Assembly (NCBI RefSeq): GCF_002222615.2 | Contig: NZ_CP022412.2 | Coordinates: 682,001-746,000 of the forward strand | Direction: 5' to 3' | Source of the DNA: Bacteroides caccae | Lineage (GTDB): Bacteria > Bacteroidota > Bacteroidia > Bacteroidales > Bacteroidaceae | DNA length: 64,000 nt | Shown: positions 7,084-16,791 of the stretch, piece after piece | Layout of the letters: each line of letters starts with the position of its first letter | How positions within the stretch are numbered: position 1 is the stretch's first letter | Program-made: the position numbers and the translations under genes | The notes under the pieces: generated by a model | What the model saw: only the letters and a program-made list of their open reading frames with translations | The model's database searches: none | What the model was told of the DNA's origin: nothing

Positions 7084-9123
7084 ATGGAAAAGAAATTCAA
7101 AAGAACCACCGTCACATCGGCCCTGCCGTATGCGAACGGACCTGTCCACATCGGTCATTTGGCCGGTGTATACGTACCGGCAGATATCTATGTGCGCTAT
7201 CTGCGGTTAAAGAAAGAAGATGTATTATTTATCGGCGGTTCGGACGAACACGGAGTGCCTATCACGATCCGCGCCAAAAAAGAAGGAATCACTCCGCAGG
7301 ATGTGGTAGACCGTTACCATACGCTGATAAAGAAATCATTCGAAGAATTCGGCATCTCCTTCGATGTGTATAGCCGTACCACTTCACCGACGCACCACCA
7401 ACTGGCTTCGGATTTCTTCAAAACATTATACAACAAGGGCGAGTTTATCGAAAAAACATCCGAACAATATTACGACGAGGAAGCAAAAACATTCCTTGCC
7501 GACCGTTATATCACCGGCGAATGTCCTCACTGCCACTCGGAAGGTGCCTATGGCGACCAATGCGAAAAGTGCGGTACTTCACTCTCACCGACAGACCTTA
7601 TCAACCCGAAAAGCGCCATTAGCGGCAGCAAACCGGTGATGAAAGAAACCAAACACTGGTATCTCCCCCTCGACAAGCACGAAGGCTGGCTGCGCAAATG
7701 GATTCTGGAAGACCATAAAGAATGGCGCCCGAACGTGTACGGACAATGCAAAAGCTGGCTCGACATGGGGTTGCAACCACGCGCCGTAAGCCGTGACCTC
7801 GACTGGGGTATCCCTGTGCCCGTGGAAGGCGCAGAAGGAAAAGTGCTCTACGTTTGGTTCGACGCGCCTATCGGCTACATCTCCAACACGAAAGAACTTC
7901 TTCCGGACAGCTGGGAGACATGGTGGAAAGATCCCGAAACCCGTTTGATCCATTTTATCGGAAAAGACAATATCGTGTTCCACTGCATCGTATTCCCTGC
8001 CATGCTGAAAGCAGAAGGCAGCTATATCCTGCCGGACAACGTGCCCAGCAACGAATTCCTGAACCTCGAAGGAGACAAAATCTCCACTTCCCGCAACTGG
8101 GCTGTATGGTTGCACGAATATCTGGCCGATTTCCCCGGTAAACAGGACGTACTCCGCTATGTGTTGACTGCCAATGCACCGGAAACAAAAGACAACGACT
8201 TCACCTGGAAAGACTTTCAGGCCCGTAATAACAACGAACTGGTAGCCGTATACGGCAATTTTGTGAACCGTGCAATGGTGCTGACTCAGAAATACTTCGA
8301 CGGATGCGTACCCGCACAAGGCGAGCTGACCGACTACGACAAAGAAACGCTGAAAGAATTTGCAGACGTAAAAGCCGAAGTAGAAAAGCTGCTCGACGTA
8401 TTCAAATTCCGCGACGCACAGAAAGAAGCCATGAACCTGGCACGTATCGGAAACAAATACCTGGCCGACACCGAACCGTGGAAACTGGCGAAAACTGACA
8501 TGGAACGTGTGGGAACAATCCTGAACATCTCCCTGCAACTGGTTGCCAATCTGGCGATCGCTTTTGACCCGTTCCTGCCGTTCAGCTCGGAAAAACTCCG
8601 CAAGATGTTGAACATGGACACCTTCGAATGGTCCGAACTAGGAAAAGACAACCTGCTCCCCGTCGGTCACCAGTTGAACAAGCCGGAACTGCTGTTCGAA
8701 AAGATCGAAGATGCCACAATAGAAGCACAGGTACAGAAGTTGCTTGACACGAAGAAAGCAAACGAAGAAGCCAGTTATAAGGCGAATCCGATTCGGGCAA
8801 ACATCGAATTTGACGACTTCACGAAGTTGGATATCCGCGTAGGAACGATCCTCGAATGCCAGAAAGTACCGAAGGCAGACAAGTTGCTGCAATTCAAGAT
8901 TGACGACGGTCTGGAAACGCGTACGATCGTGTCGGGCATTGCCAAGCATTACAAACCTGAAGAATTGGTAGGCAAACAAGTTTGTTTCATCGCCAACCTT
9001 GCCCCCCGCAAACTGAAAGGTATCGTCAGCGAAGGCATGATTCTGAGTGCCGAGAACAACGACGGCAGCCTGGCAGTCATTATGCCGGAACGGGAAGTGA
9101 AGCCGGGTAGTGAAGTGAAATAA
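7084..9123 (+). CDS. metG: Methionyl-tRNA synthetase
   Basis: This 679-residue class I synthetase charges tRNA-Met with methionine in the cytoplasm. Visible signatures are the HIGH motif as HIGH in [12 protein letters not shown] (about residue 20), a zinc knuckle CPHC with CEKC (about 145-165), and the KMSKS motif in the form KISTS. The C-terminal EMAP/Trbp111-like tRNA-binding domain ([20 protein letters not shown] onward) covers the last 110 or so residues. The start [19 protein letters not shown] at 7084 is chosen over an upstream in-frame ATG at 7003, which would start before the promoter -7 element. Only 4 bp separate its stop from the flippase gene, so it heads the glycan operon. Confidence 0.97.
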   Translation: MEKKFKRTTVTSALPYANGPVHIGHLAGVYVPADIYVRYLRLKKEDVLFIGGSDEHGVPITIRAKKEGITPQDVVDRYHTLIKKSFEEFGISFDVYSRTTSPTHHQLASDFFKTLYNKGEFIEKTSEQYYDEEAKTFLADRYITGECPHCHSEGAYGDQCEKCGTSLSPTDLINPKSAISGSKPVMKETKHWYLPLDKHEGWLRKWILEDHKEWRPNVYGQCKSWLDMGLQPRAVSRDLDWGIPVPVEGAEGKVLYVWFDAPIGYISNTKELLPDSWETWWKDPETRLIHFIGKDNIVFHCIVFPAMLKAEGSYILPDNVPSNEFLNLEGDKISTSRNWAVWLHEYLADFPGKQDVLRYVLTANAPETKDNDFTWKDFQARNNNELVAVYGNFVNRAMVLTQKYFDGCVPAQGELTDYDKETLKEFADVKAEVEKLLDVFKFRDAQKEAMNLARIGNKYLADTEPWKLAKTDMERVGTILNISLQLVANLAIAFDPFLPFSSEKLRKMLNMDTFEWSELGKDNLLPVGHQLNKPELLFEKIEDATIEAQVQKLLDTKKANEEASYKANPIRANIEFDDFTKLDIRVGTILECQKVPKADKLLQFKIDDGLETRTIVSGIAKHYKPEELVGKQVCFIANLAPRKLKGIVSEGMILSAENNDGSLAVIMPEREVKPGSEVK

Positions 9124-9127
9124 TGAA

Positions 9128-10576
9128 ATGAGCGAGGAACAATCACTAAAGGACAAAACAGCCAAAGGATTATTCTGGGGAGGGTTCAGCAACGGTATAC
9201 AACAGTTGCTGAATCTCGTTTTCGGAATATTTATCGCCCGGCTGCTCACCCCGTCGGATTATGGAATGGTGGGGATGTTAGCGATTTTCTCCCTCATAGC
9301 CGGCTCGATACAGGAGAGTGGCTTCACGGCCGCTCTTGTCAACAAGAAAGAGTTGACACACAAAGATTACAATGCTGTATTCTGGTTTAATATCATAACC
9401 AGCCTGTGCCTGTATCTGGTGTTGTTCTTGTGCGCGCCACTCATAGCCTATTTCTACAAGGTACCCGAACTGACGCCGTTGGCACGTTATTCTTTTACAG
9501 GCTTTTTCATCGCCAGTCTGGGAATCTCACACAGTGCTTATCTAAAACGGAATCTAATGGTCAAGCAGCAGGCCATGTCCTCGGTGATCGGACTGACCGT
9601 ATCCGGCATTGCGGGGGTCACGCTGGCTTATCTCGGCTTTTCCTACTGGGGATATGCCACGCAAAGCATTGTCTACGTAGCTGTCAACACTGCCTGTTAC
9701 TGGCATTTCACCCGTTGGCGGCCTACGCTTCAATTCAGCCTCGCGCCCATAAAAGAAATGTTCGGATTCAGTGGTAAACTGTTAATTACCAACATATTCA
9801 ATCACATCAACAACAATCTCTTCTCCGTCATATTGGGTAAGTACTACTCCAAGATAGAAGTGGGCTATTACAACCAGTCCAACAAATGGTGCGGCATGGG
9901 ACAACAATTCATACTGGGCATGATAAACGGAGTGGCACAACCGGTACTTGCGAAAATATCGGAAGATACCGACCGACAGCAACGGGTATTCCGCAAGATG
10001 TTGCGTTTCACCGCCTTCATCTCATTTCCCGCCATGCTGGGACTGGGAATCATTGCGGAAGAATTAATCGTTATCTCCATTACCGACAAATGGTACTCCA
10101 GCGTATCTATCATGCAGATATTATGTATCAGCGGAGCTTTTGTCCCCATTGCCAACCTTTACCAGCAACTTATCATCAGCAAAGGAAAGTCACGCATCTT
10201 TATGTGGAACATCATAATCCTCGGCATGCTCCTGCTCACAGGCGTTCTTCTGGTACATTCTTACGGAATATATGCCATGCTTGCCATGTATGTCTCGACC
10301 AATATACTATGGCTACTGAGGTGGCATCACTTCGTGCAGCTTGAAATCGGGTTGAAACTACGCCACGCACTGGCCGATATTCTTCCCTACGCCATCATAG
10401 CAGCCTCCGTCATGGCAGTTACCTACTACACCGCCCGCCCTATCGAAAACATCTATGTTCGCCTGGCAAGCAAGATTCTACTGGCAATGGCACTTTATGC
10501 AGCAGCCATGTGGGCGAGCCGTTCGGTAACTTTCAAGGAAACCATACACTATTTTATCAAAAAGAAAAGCGCATGA
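9128..10576 (+). CDS. Wzx-type oligosaccharide flippase (MOP superfamily)
   Basis: This 482-residue polytopic membrane protein has about 12-14 hydrophobic segments. It carries the WzxC-like N-terminus LKDKTAKGLFWGGFSNGIQQ followed by LLTPSDYGMVGMLAIFSLIAG. Such proteins flip undecaprenyl-linked oligosaccharides from the inner to the outer face of the cytoplasmic membrane. It starts 4 bp after metG and overlaps the next glycosyltransferase gene by 4 bp (ATGA), so it belongs to the same operon. Its presence with seven glycosyltransferase or LicD genes implies a lipid-linked glycan is built here. No Wzy polymerase or chain-length regulator is visible in the window, which suits a defined-length oligosaccharide. 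Confidence 0.93.
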   Translation: MSEEQSLKDKTAKGLFWGGFSNGIQQLLNLVFGIFIARLLTPSDYGMVGMLAIFSLIAGSIQESGFTAALVNKKELTHKDYNAVFWFNIITSLCLYLVLFLCAPLIAYFYKVPELTPLARYSFTGFFIASLGISHSAYLKRNLMVKQQAMSSVIGLTVSGIAGVTLAYLGFSYWGYATQSIVYVAVNTACYWHFTRWRPTLQFSLAPIKEMFGFSGKLLITNIFNHINNNLFSVILGKYYSKIEVGYYNQSNKWCGMGQQFILGMINGVAQPVLAKISEDTDRQQRVFRKMLRFTAFISFPAMLGLGIIAEELIVISITDKWYSSVSIMQILCISGAFVPIANLYQQLIISKGKSRIFMWNIIILGMLLLTGVLLVHSYGIYAMLAMYVSTNILWLLRWHHFVQLEIGLKLRHALADILPYAIIAASVMAVTYYTARPIENIYVRLASKILLAMALYAAAMWASRSVTFKETIHYFIKKKSA

Positions 10577-11448
10577 AACTACTCGCTCTCGTCACACTCT
10601 ATTATCCACCCGCACACATCACCGACAACCTTCTTACTTATGCAGAAGATGTGGACGGATTGTTTGTCTGGGACAACACCCCCGGAGGCAGTAATTATCA
10701 ATTTCCGGAATCTATCTCCCACAAAATAGTCAGGTTACGCCAAGGGGAAAACACCGGTATCGGCAAAGCACTCAATGCCGCAGCGATGTTCGCCCTCGAC
10801 AACGGATATACTTACCTGCTGACAATGGATCAGGACAGCGCTTTTACCGCTTCCACATTCAAAGACTATATCCGTATTATCAACAATGACAAAGACAGTT
10901 CCCATTTTGCTTATATTCCTCTCATCAATGCTTCTGGCACAGACAGCAATGCGCCGCTCAAAGAAGCACAGGGGATGATTATCTCCGGAAGTATTTTTCC
11001 GTTGAAAACGATACAAAAAGTCGGTCTGTATCTTGACAAATTTGTCATGGATGCCATTGATACGGAATATTTCCTGCGCATCCGCCGCCATACCGGAAAA
11101 GTCATGCTCGTACCTGCCGCCAACCTGAAACATGAACTGGGACATCCGCTCCGGAAACAAATACTCATCTGGCACCCGATGTCACTCAACTACTCCCCGG
11201 TGCGTACCTACTACATAGCCCGTAACTTCTTGTACCTCAACAAGCAATACGCCGAGTTCAAACGTCCCGAACTGCTTTGGAAGCTCATTTGGGAGCGTCC
11301 TTTCTATATCCTTTTTATGGAAGAAAACAAATGGGAGAAACTGAAAGCACTCGCCAGAGGTATCTGGCAAGGCTGGAGAAAAGATCTCAACCACGACTGT
11401 TATTTCAAAAAGCTCAACCCAAACCCCAAGCACCATGAGCGCGAATAA
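10573..11448 (+). CDS. Glycosyltransferase family 2 (rhamnosyltransferase-like)
   Basis: This 291-residue GT-A enzyme has an N-terminal strand MKLLALVTLYYPPAHITDNL, the nucleotide-binding region RQGENTGIGKALNAAA and a DxD-type metal site in LLTMDQDSAF (near residue 85). This pattern is that of WbbL/RfbF-like rhamnosyltransferases in GT2, though the donor sugar cannot be read from sequence. The start at 10573 overlaps the flippase stop as ATGA, so translation is coupled; an upstream in-frame ATG would lie inside the flippase gene. The C-terminal 60 residues are basic and aromatic, as expected for membrane-surface association. It overlaps the next gene by 14 nt. Confidence 0.88.
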   Translation: MKLLALVTLYYPPAHITDNLLTYAEDVDGLFVWDNTPGGSNYQFPESISHKIVRLRQGENTGIGKALNAAAMFALDNGYTYLLTMDQDSAFTASTFKDYIRIINNDKDSSHFAYIPLINASGTDSNAPLKEAQGMIISGSIFPLKTIQKVGLYLDKFVMDAIDTEYFLRIRRHTGKVMLVPAANLKHELGHPLRKQILIWHPMSLNYSPVRTYYIARNFLYLNKQYAEFKRPELLWKLIWERPFYILFMEENKWEKLKALARGIWQGWRKDLNHDCYFKKLNPNPKHHERE

Positions 11449-12487
11449 CCTTACAACCACCTATCGCCTGCTGAACAGTTCTTTCAGGAAGACGATGATT
11501 TTTCACTTGGGCATAGACGCGGGATTCTTCACCGAATATACCTATATGCTTCATGCAATGCTCTATTGCCTGCAACACAAGATACAGTTCAAGCTCTATT
11601 CCGACGATGCCAACTTCGGTTGGGAGAAAGGTTGGACAGACTGTTTCGTCCCCTTCTGTGAGGAAGTGCACGAAGCGTTTCACCACACCTACAACACCCA
11701 CCGCCTGCCTTCGTGGAAAGCATTGATGAAGGACAAGAAATTGCCCAAGACCAAACTGATGAAATGGAAACTGAAAGCAACCTGCAAGAATATAACCGGA
11801 GAGACTCTCGCTTTCCTGACCTATAAAAAACCGGTATTACTGAACTGCCACCTGAAGTTCGATCCCAACCAACACTTCCACATCCCCGAACTGGGTATAG
11901 ACGGGGATTATCTCCATGCTTTCCGGAAAATGACGGAAATCACGTGGAAGTTGAACGAAGTAACCGGACGAGAATGCCGACACCTGGCAGACAACCTGCA
12001 ACTCCCGCAAGAATACGTCGGTTGCCAGATACGCGGAGGCGACAAGATCACCGAAACCAACCTGCTTCCGGCAGAGTATTACATACGCCTCATCAAACAG
12101 AAAACCGACTTGCGCGATGTCTTCGTGCTGACAGATGATTACCGTATCTTCCGGCAAGTACAGTCGCTCGCCCCGGACATACGTTGGTATACCCTATGCG
12201 ATTCCGGCGAGAAAGGATATGTCAACAGTGCTTTCACGCAAACGACGAAAGAGTTGAAACAGAAGCAAATGACTCGTTTTCTTTCTTCCATACAGCTACT
12301 GATGAACGCTTCCATATTCACAGGAAGCATCACCACCGGGCCCAGCCTGTTCCTGCTCAAGAAGTTCTATCCGGACATCAGTCCTGCCGACTGTTTGCTT
12401 GAGGATTTCCCGCAAGCAGCCACCCTCCCTATCCCGGGACGCAGCCAAATGGCGGCGGAATTTCTACAAGGAAACTTAAAGTTATAG
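11435..12487 (+). CDS. Putative glycosyltransferase with fucosyltransferase-like motif
   Basis: This 350-residue protein is not a standard GT2 or GT4. The motif VGCQIRGGDKI (near residue 190) resembles the donor-binding HxRxGD-type motif of the GDP-fucose transferases (GT11/GT23/GT65 clan). The later segments DVFVLTDDYRIF and SIFTGSITTGPSLFL fit the C-terminal half of that fold. I therefore infer a fucosyltransferase-like GT-B enzyme, with moderate confidence; donor and linkage are unknown. The chosen start overlaps the previous gene by 14 nt; a second Met (MIFHLGIDAG) 20 residues in is an alternative. A 55-bp gap with a possible internal promoter follows before licD. Confidence 0.6.
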   Translation: MSANNLTTTYRLLNSSFRKTMIFHLGIDAGFFTEYTYMLHAMLYCLQHKIQFKLYSDDANFGWEKGWTDCFVPFCEEVHEAFHHTYNTHRLPSWKALMKDKKLPKTKLMKWKLKATCKNITGETLAFLTYKKPVLLNCHLKFDPNQHFHIPELGIDGDYLHAFRKMTEITWKLNEVTGRECRHLADNLQLPQEYVGCQIRGGDKITETNLLPAEYYIRLIKQKTDLRDVFVLTDDYRIFRQVQSLAPDIRWYTLCDSGEKGYVNSAFTQTTKELKQKQMTRFLSSIQLLMNASIFTGSITTGPSLFLLKKFYPDISPADCLLEDFPQAATLPIPGRSQMAAEFLQGNLKL

Positions 12488-12507
12488 GAACTTGTCAATT
12501 TAATCAC

Positions 12508-12515
12508 TACATTTG
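12508..12515 (+). promoter_or_regulatory. Possible internal promoter before the LicD gene
   Basis: TACATTTG fits TAnnTTTG and sits in the only sizeable gap of the glycan operon (12488-12542). No -33 TTTG at the right distance. Confidence 0.35.
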
Positions 12516-12542
12516 TATCATAACGTGCATTAACCGTTTCCA

Positions 12543-13406
12543 ATGGACAAGAAATATACAGCAAAAGAACTTGATTTGTTACATGCCGAGCTTTACGACA
12601 TATTGGGAGAAACCATTCGTATCTGTCGGAAACACGACATCCCGTATTTTGTGATAGGCGGTACTGCAATCGGGGCACTCTATGACCGGGCGATACTGCC
12701 TTGGGACGACGATATAGATATCGGCATGGCACGGAAAGACTACAACAGATTTCTCGAAGTAGCCCCCCGGGAGCTGGGCGATTCCTACTTTCTTTCATGG
12801 ATAGAAACAGATCCGCACAGTCCTTATTACTATGCCAAAGTCAAGAAAAACAATACCCTCTTTGTAGAAGAAATGTTCAAGAATGTCCCGATGCATCCGG
12901 GTATTTTTGTAGATATATTCCCGTTCGACAGGATACCCGACAACAAGCTGTTGCGGAAATTACAGTACGACGCAGCCGGTTTCCTCAAATGTTGCCTCAT
13001 GGGAAAAGAGATATGGATGTGGAAACACTTCGGCAAATGCGAGATAGAACATCCCACAGACCGGGGAGCCTTCTCCTGCTTCTTGAATAAAGCAGTCGAT
13101 GTTCTTTTCTCGAAGAAAACAATTTACCGTATGCTGGTAGCCGTTCAAAGCTGCTTCAATTCATGGAACACGAAGTATTTCAACAACGTGATGACTACCA
13201 CCGACCACGTGACCGGAGAAAGCCTCCGCCACCTGCAACCGGTGCCGTTCGGACCGCTCACAGTGAACGCTCCCGACAACCTGGAAGGTTTCCTGCGATA
13301 CAACTACCCGACCCTGCACCGATATACAGAGGAAGAACAGGAGAAAGTGAACAATCACTACCCTGCCGCCCTTTCATTCAGTACGACTCCAAAACAAGAA
13401 CTATGA
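12543..13406 (+). CDS. LicD family phosphotransferase
   Basis: This 287-residue protein carries the LicD signature. IPYFVIGGTAIGALYDRAIL (near residue 40) is followed by PWDDDIDIGMARKDYNRFL, the nucleotidyltransferase-like Asp cluster. LicD enzymes transfer phosphocholine or related phospho-substituents from CDP carriers onto surface glycans. The substituent here is not known. It lies inside the glycosyltransferase operon and overlaps the next gene by an ATGA, so it probably decorates the same oligosaccharide. No choline kinase or cytidylyltransferase partner is seen nearby, so phosphocholine itself is not supported; a different phospho-group is equally possible. Confidence 0.88.
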   Translation: MDKKYTAKELDLLHAELYDILGETIRICRKHDIPYFVIGGTAIGALYDRAILPWDDDIDIGMARKDYNRFLEVAPRELGDSYFLSWIETDPHSPYYYAKVKKNNTLFVEEMFKNVPMHPGIFVDIFPFDRIPDNKLLRKLQYDAAGFLKCCLMGKEIWMWKHFGKCEIEHPTDRGAFSCFLNKAVDVLFSKKTIYRMLVAVQSCFNSWNTKYFNNVMTTTDHVTGESLRHLQPVPFGPLTVNAPDNLEGFLRYNYPTLHRYTEEEQEKVNNHYPAALSFSTTPKQEL

Positions 13407-14425
13407 ATATGAAACCCGCTTTAGTAGATGTACCGGTACTGATACTGTTCTTCAACCGCCCGCAACAATTATCGCAAGTGTTCGAGCAGGTAAAGAAAGC
13501 ACGCCCGTCACGGCTGTTTCTCTATCAGGACGGAGCACGAAACGAACACGACCTGCCCGGGATAAAAGCCTGCCGCGAAATCGTGTCGCAGATAGACTGG
13601 GAGTGCGAAGTAGAACGGTTCTATCAGGAAAAGAACTTCGGTTGCGACCCCTCGGAATATATATCGCAGAAATGGGCTTTCTCAAAAGTCGACAAATGCA
13701 TTGTACTGGAAGATGATGATGTGCCGTCAGTCTCTTTCTTCCGTTTCTGCAAGGAAATGCTGGACAAGTACGAACATGACACCCGCATCAGCATGATTGC
13801 CGGATTCAACCCCGAAGAAATCAGCAAAGACATCCCTTACGACTATTTCTTCGCCACCACCTTCTCTATCTGGGGGTGGGCAAGCTGGAAACGTGTCGTA
13901 GACCAATGGGACGAGTTCTATACTTTTCTGGACGACTCCTTCAATATGCAGCAACTCGAACAACTCATCAAAGAACGCAAGTTCCGGAGCGACTTCATCT
14001 ATATGTGCCGGCGTCATCGCGAACACCGGAAGGCTTTTTACGAAACCATTTTCCATGCCTCCATACTGTTCAACTCCGGACTGAGCATTGTGCCCACACG
14101 CAACATGATTAACAACTTGGGAGCAACGGCGGATTCCACCCACTTTGCCGGTTCCGTCCATACGCTGCCCAAAGGCTACCGCCGCATTTTCACCATGAAG
14201 CGTTACGAAGCGGAGTTTCCTCTGAAACATCCCCGCTACGTCATTGAAAATGTAGCGTACAAAAAAAGCGTCTACCGCATCATGTGCTGGGACCACCCGT
14301 GGATAAAGATAGGACGCTCGTTCGAGGAACTGTTCCTCAACCTGAAATACGGTAATTTTTCTATCATTACGAAAGCTGTTAAAAACCGAATAAACAAATG
14401 GCTGAAGAGAAACAAACATCACTAA
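13403..14425 (+). CDS. GT-A glycosyltransferase (DxD type)
   Basis: This 340-residue protein begins VDVPVLILFFNRPQQLSQVF, typical of a group of Bacteroidetes GT-A transferases. The metal-binding DxD lies in KCIVLEDDDVPSVSFF (near residue 105). FSIWGWASWKRVVDQWDEFY, a conserved acceptor-side Trp-rich motif of this group, follows. The sugar donor is unknown. The start at 13403 overlaps the licD stop (ATGA); a second Met two codons on is equally possible. A long frame extends upstream to 13163 but lies inside licD and is not the start. It overlaps the next gene by 28 nt. Confidence 0.82.
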   Translation: MNMKPALVDVPVLILFFNRPQQLSQVFEQVKKARPSRLFLYQDGARNEHDLPGIKACREIVSQIDWECEVERFYQEKNFGCDPSEYISQKWAFSKVDKCIVLEDDDVPSVSFFRFCKEMLDKYEHDTRISMIAGFNPEEISKDIPYDYFFATTFSIWGWASWKRVVDQWDEFYTFLDDSFNMQQLEQLIKERKFRSDFIYMCRRHREHRKAFYETIFHASILFNSGLSIVPTRNMINNLGATADSTHFAGSVHTLPKGYRRIFTMKRYEAEFPLKHPRYVIENVAYKKSVYRIMCWDHPWIKIGRSFEELFLNLKYGNFSIITKAVKNRINKWLKRNKHH

Positions 14426-15513
14426 AACCACTTACGATTTATTTCTACCATACCCGCCTCACGCGGGAAAGTTACGAGGAATGGAAAGAGTATAAATTCC
14501 CCGGACATATCTTGTACGGACTTCCATTGCTGGAAAAACACGGGATACATTCCGTCATGCACAAGTGCCGGTACTTCTCAAGCCGCCTGAGGCTCATGCT
14601 CTACGCAACGAAAGAAATTCTGTTCTGCAAGGAGAAATATCAGGTGCTCTACGCCACCTCTTTCCGTGGTATCGAACCGGTGATTTTCCTCCGTGCACTG
14701 GGGCTATACCGCAAGCCGATCGTTATCTGGCACCACACGGCAGTAGTCAACAGTTCCGGTTTCGCACGCGAACAAATATCCCGCCTTTTCTATAAAGGCA
14801 TAGACAAGATGTTCCTGTTCAGCCGGAAGCTCATTCAGGATTCGTTGAAAACCCGGAAAGCGCCCGCCCATAAACTAAAACTGGTACACTGGGGACCGGA
14901 CCTCCCTTTCTATGACCACCTGTTGGCGGAAATGCCCGACCGCAAACCGGAAGGCTTTATCTCTACCGGCAAAGAAAACCGGGACGTAAGCACTCTCTTC
15001 CAGGCATTTGCCGCCACTAAAGAGAAACTCGACTTATATATCGCCGTCTCATGCGGTAACATCAATTATAAAAACATCATTGACGGTTTCACCCTGCCCG
15101 ACTCTATCCATGTACATTACACCGACGGAGTAATCCCCTACGAGCTTGCCAAACTGGTGGCGCGGAAAAGCTGTATTGTCATCTGTTGTCTGGATTTTCC
15201 CTATACCGTAGGGCTCACCACACTCGTAGAAGCATTTGCTCTCGGCATTCCCGTCATTTGTTCGCGTAACCCCAATTTCGAAATTGACATCGACAAGGAA
15301 GGAATCGGCATTACCGTAGAATACGGCGATGTGCAGGGTTGGACAGACGCTATCCGCTACATCGCCGACCACCCCGAAGAGGCACGACGCATGGGCAACA
15401 ACGCCCGCAAACTGGCGGAAGAACGTTTCAATCTCGAAATCTTTTCACGTGAAATAGCAGAAAGCTTGCAGGAAATATCAAACTTTTCCTCTAAAAACCG
15501 TACATTTGCATAA
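14398..15513 (+). CDS. Glycosyltransferase family 4-like
   Basis: This 371-residue GT-B enzyme has an N-terminal acceptor domain (LTIYFYHTRLTRESYEEWKE, VLYATSFRGIEPVIFLRALG). Its C-terminal donor domain carries the family motif VGLTTLVEAFALGIPVICSR, where the Glu contacts the donor. HPEEARRMGNNARKLAEERF is the usual last helix. It overlaps the previous gene by 28 nt, so the genes are closely coupled. The donor sugar cannot be determined. An internal TACATTTG promoter-like element lies in its last codons (15501-15508). Confidence 0.87.
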   Translation: MAEEKQTSLKPLTIYFYHTRLTRESYEEWKEYKFPGHILYGLPLLEKHGIHSVMHKCRYFSSRLRLMLYATKEILFCKEKYQVLYATSFRGIEPVIFLRALGLYRKPIVIWHHTAVVNSSGFAREQISRLFYKGIDKMFLFSRKLIQDSLKTRKAPAHKLKLVHWGPDLPFYDHLLAEMPDRKPEGFISTGKENRDVSTLFQAFAATKEKLDLYIAVSCGNINYKNIIDGFTLPDSIHVHYTDGVIPYELAKLVARKSCIVICCLDFPYTVGLTTLVEAFALGIPVICSRNPNFEIDIDKEGIGITVEYGDVQGWTDAIRYIADHPEEARRMGNNARKLAEERFNLEIFSREIAESLQEISNFSSKNRTFA

Positions 15514-15524
15514 ACTTTTATGCA
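15507..15524. promoter_or_regulatory. Perfect 8-bp palindrome over a glycosyltransferase start codon
   Basis: TGCATAAA and TTTATGCA flank a 2-nt centre and include the ATG at 15520. It overlaps the last codons of the upstream gene and a TACATTTG element at 15501-15508. It could act as an operator or as a stem that masks the start; no function is shown. Confidence 0.35.
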
Positions 15525-16791
15525 CATGAGAGTCCTGATTATAAATACGTCTGAACGAATCGGAGGAGCCGCCATTGCAGCCGGCCGGTTAATGGAATCA
15601 CTCAAGAATAATGGTATTAAAGCCAAAATGCTGGTGCGCGACAAGCAAACGGACCAGATCAGCGTTGTGGGTTTGAAGCGCAGCTGGCTGCAAGTATGGA
15701 AGTTCATGTGGGAACGCATCGTTATCTGGAGCGCCAACCGTTTCCAACGGTATCATCTGTTCGATGTAGACATTGCCAACACGGGAACGGACATTACCTC
15801 TCTTCCGGAATTTCGGCAGGCAGACGTCATTCACCTGCACTGGATCAATCAGGGAATGCTTTCATTGAAAGACATCCGGAAGATACTTACTTCCGGCAAA
15901 CCGGTCGTCTGGACAATGCATGATATGTGGCCCTGCACCGGTATCTGCCATTATGCACGCGAATGTACGAACTATCAACAGGAGTGCCACAACTGCCCGT
16001 ACATCTACAAAGGCGGTAGCAAGAAAGATTTATCTTACCGCACTTTCCGTAAGAAACAGAAATTGTATAGCAACGCCCCCGTTCATTTCGTCACTTGCAG
16101 CCGTTGGTTGAAGGAACAGGCCCAGGTCAGCAGGCTGTTCGAAGGGAAAAGCGTTATCAACATCCCGAACGCGATCAATACCAACCTGTTCAAGCCACAG
16201 AACAAGGAAGAGGCACGGGCCAAATGTATGTTGCCGCAAAACAAGAAGATGATTCTGTTCGGCTCGGTAAAGATCACCGATAAGCGGAAAGGGGCCGAAT
16301 ATTTAATCGAAGCCTGCAAACTGCTGGCTGAGAAACATCCGGAATGGAAAGAGTCGCTGGGAGTCGTCGTATTCGGCAACCAGTCCCAACAGTTGCAGGA
16401 ACAGATTCCTTTCCATGTCTACCCGTTGCCTTACATCAAGAATGAGCACGAAGTGGTCAATATATATAATGCCGTAGACTTGTTTGTCATTCCTTCGCTG
16501 GAAGAAAATCTTCCCAACATGATTATGGAAGCAATGGCGTGCGGCGTTCCTTGCGTAGGATTCAATGTCGGCGGCATCCCCGAAATGATTGACCACCTGC
16601 ACAACGGATATGTGGCCCGATACAAATCTTCGGAGGACTTTGCCAACGGTATACACTGGATACTGACGGACCCGGAATATGACGAGCTTTCCGCACAAGC
16701 CTGCCGCAAGGTATTAGGCAACTATTCCGAAAGCATTATTGCCAAGAAATATACGGATCTCTACAATAAAGTAACGGGGAAATATGCATAG
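15520..16791 (+). CDS. Glycosyltransferase family 4 with Cys-rich insert
   Basis: This 423-residue GT-B enzyme has the N-terminal glycine loop NTSERIGGAAIAAGRLMESL and the inner motif DVIHLHWINQGMLSL. The donor-site motif IPSLEENLPNMIMEAMACGV contains the conserved Glu residues of GT4. A Cys cluster (WPCTGICHYARECTNYQQEC then CPY) near residues 137-160 occurs in a known GT4 subgroup and may bind zinc or form a structural knot. The start at 15520 (MHMRVLI) has an alternative Met at 15526. It overlaps the next gene by 8 nt. Confidence 0.9.
   Translation: MHMRVLIINTSERIGGAAIAAGRLMESLKNNGIKAKMLVRDKQTDQISVVGLKRSWLQVWKFMWERIVIWSANRFQRYHLFDVDIANTGTDITSLPEFRQADVIHLHWINQGMLSLKDIRKILTSGKPVVWTMHDMWPCTGICHYARECTNYQQECHNCPYIYKGGSKKDLSYRTFRKKQKLYSNAPVHFVTCSRWLKEQAQVSRLFEGKSVINIPNAINTNLFKPQNKEEARAKCMLPQNKKMILFGSVKITDKRKGAEYLIEACKLLAEKHPEWKESLGVVVFGNQSQQLQEQIPFHVYPLPYIKNEHEVVNIYNAVDLFVIPSLEENLPNMIMEAMACGVPCVGFNVGGIPEMIDHLHNGYVARYKSSEDFANGIHWILTDPEYDELSAQACRKVLGNYSESIIAKKYTDLYNKVTGKYA

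Noticed and set aside
7585..8538. A long open frame antisense to metG (317 codons)
   Set aside because: It is the mirror of the metG coding frame, has no domain, and sits wholly inside a certain gene.
13727..14431. Open frame of 234 codons antisense to a glycosyltransferase gene
   Set aside because: It overlaps a coupled operon gene fully and shows no recognisable domain.
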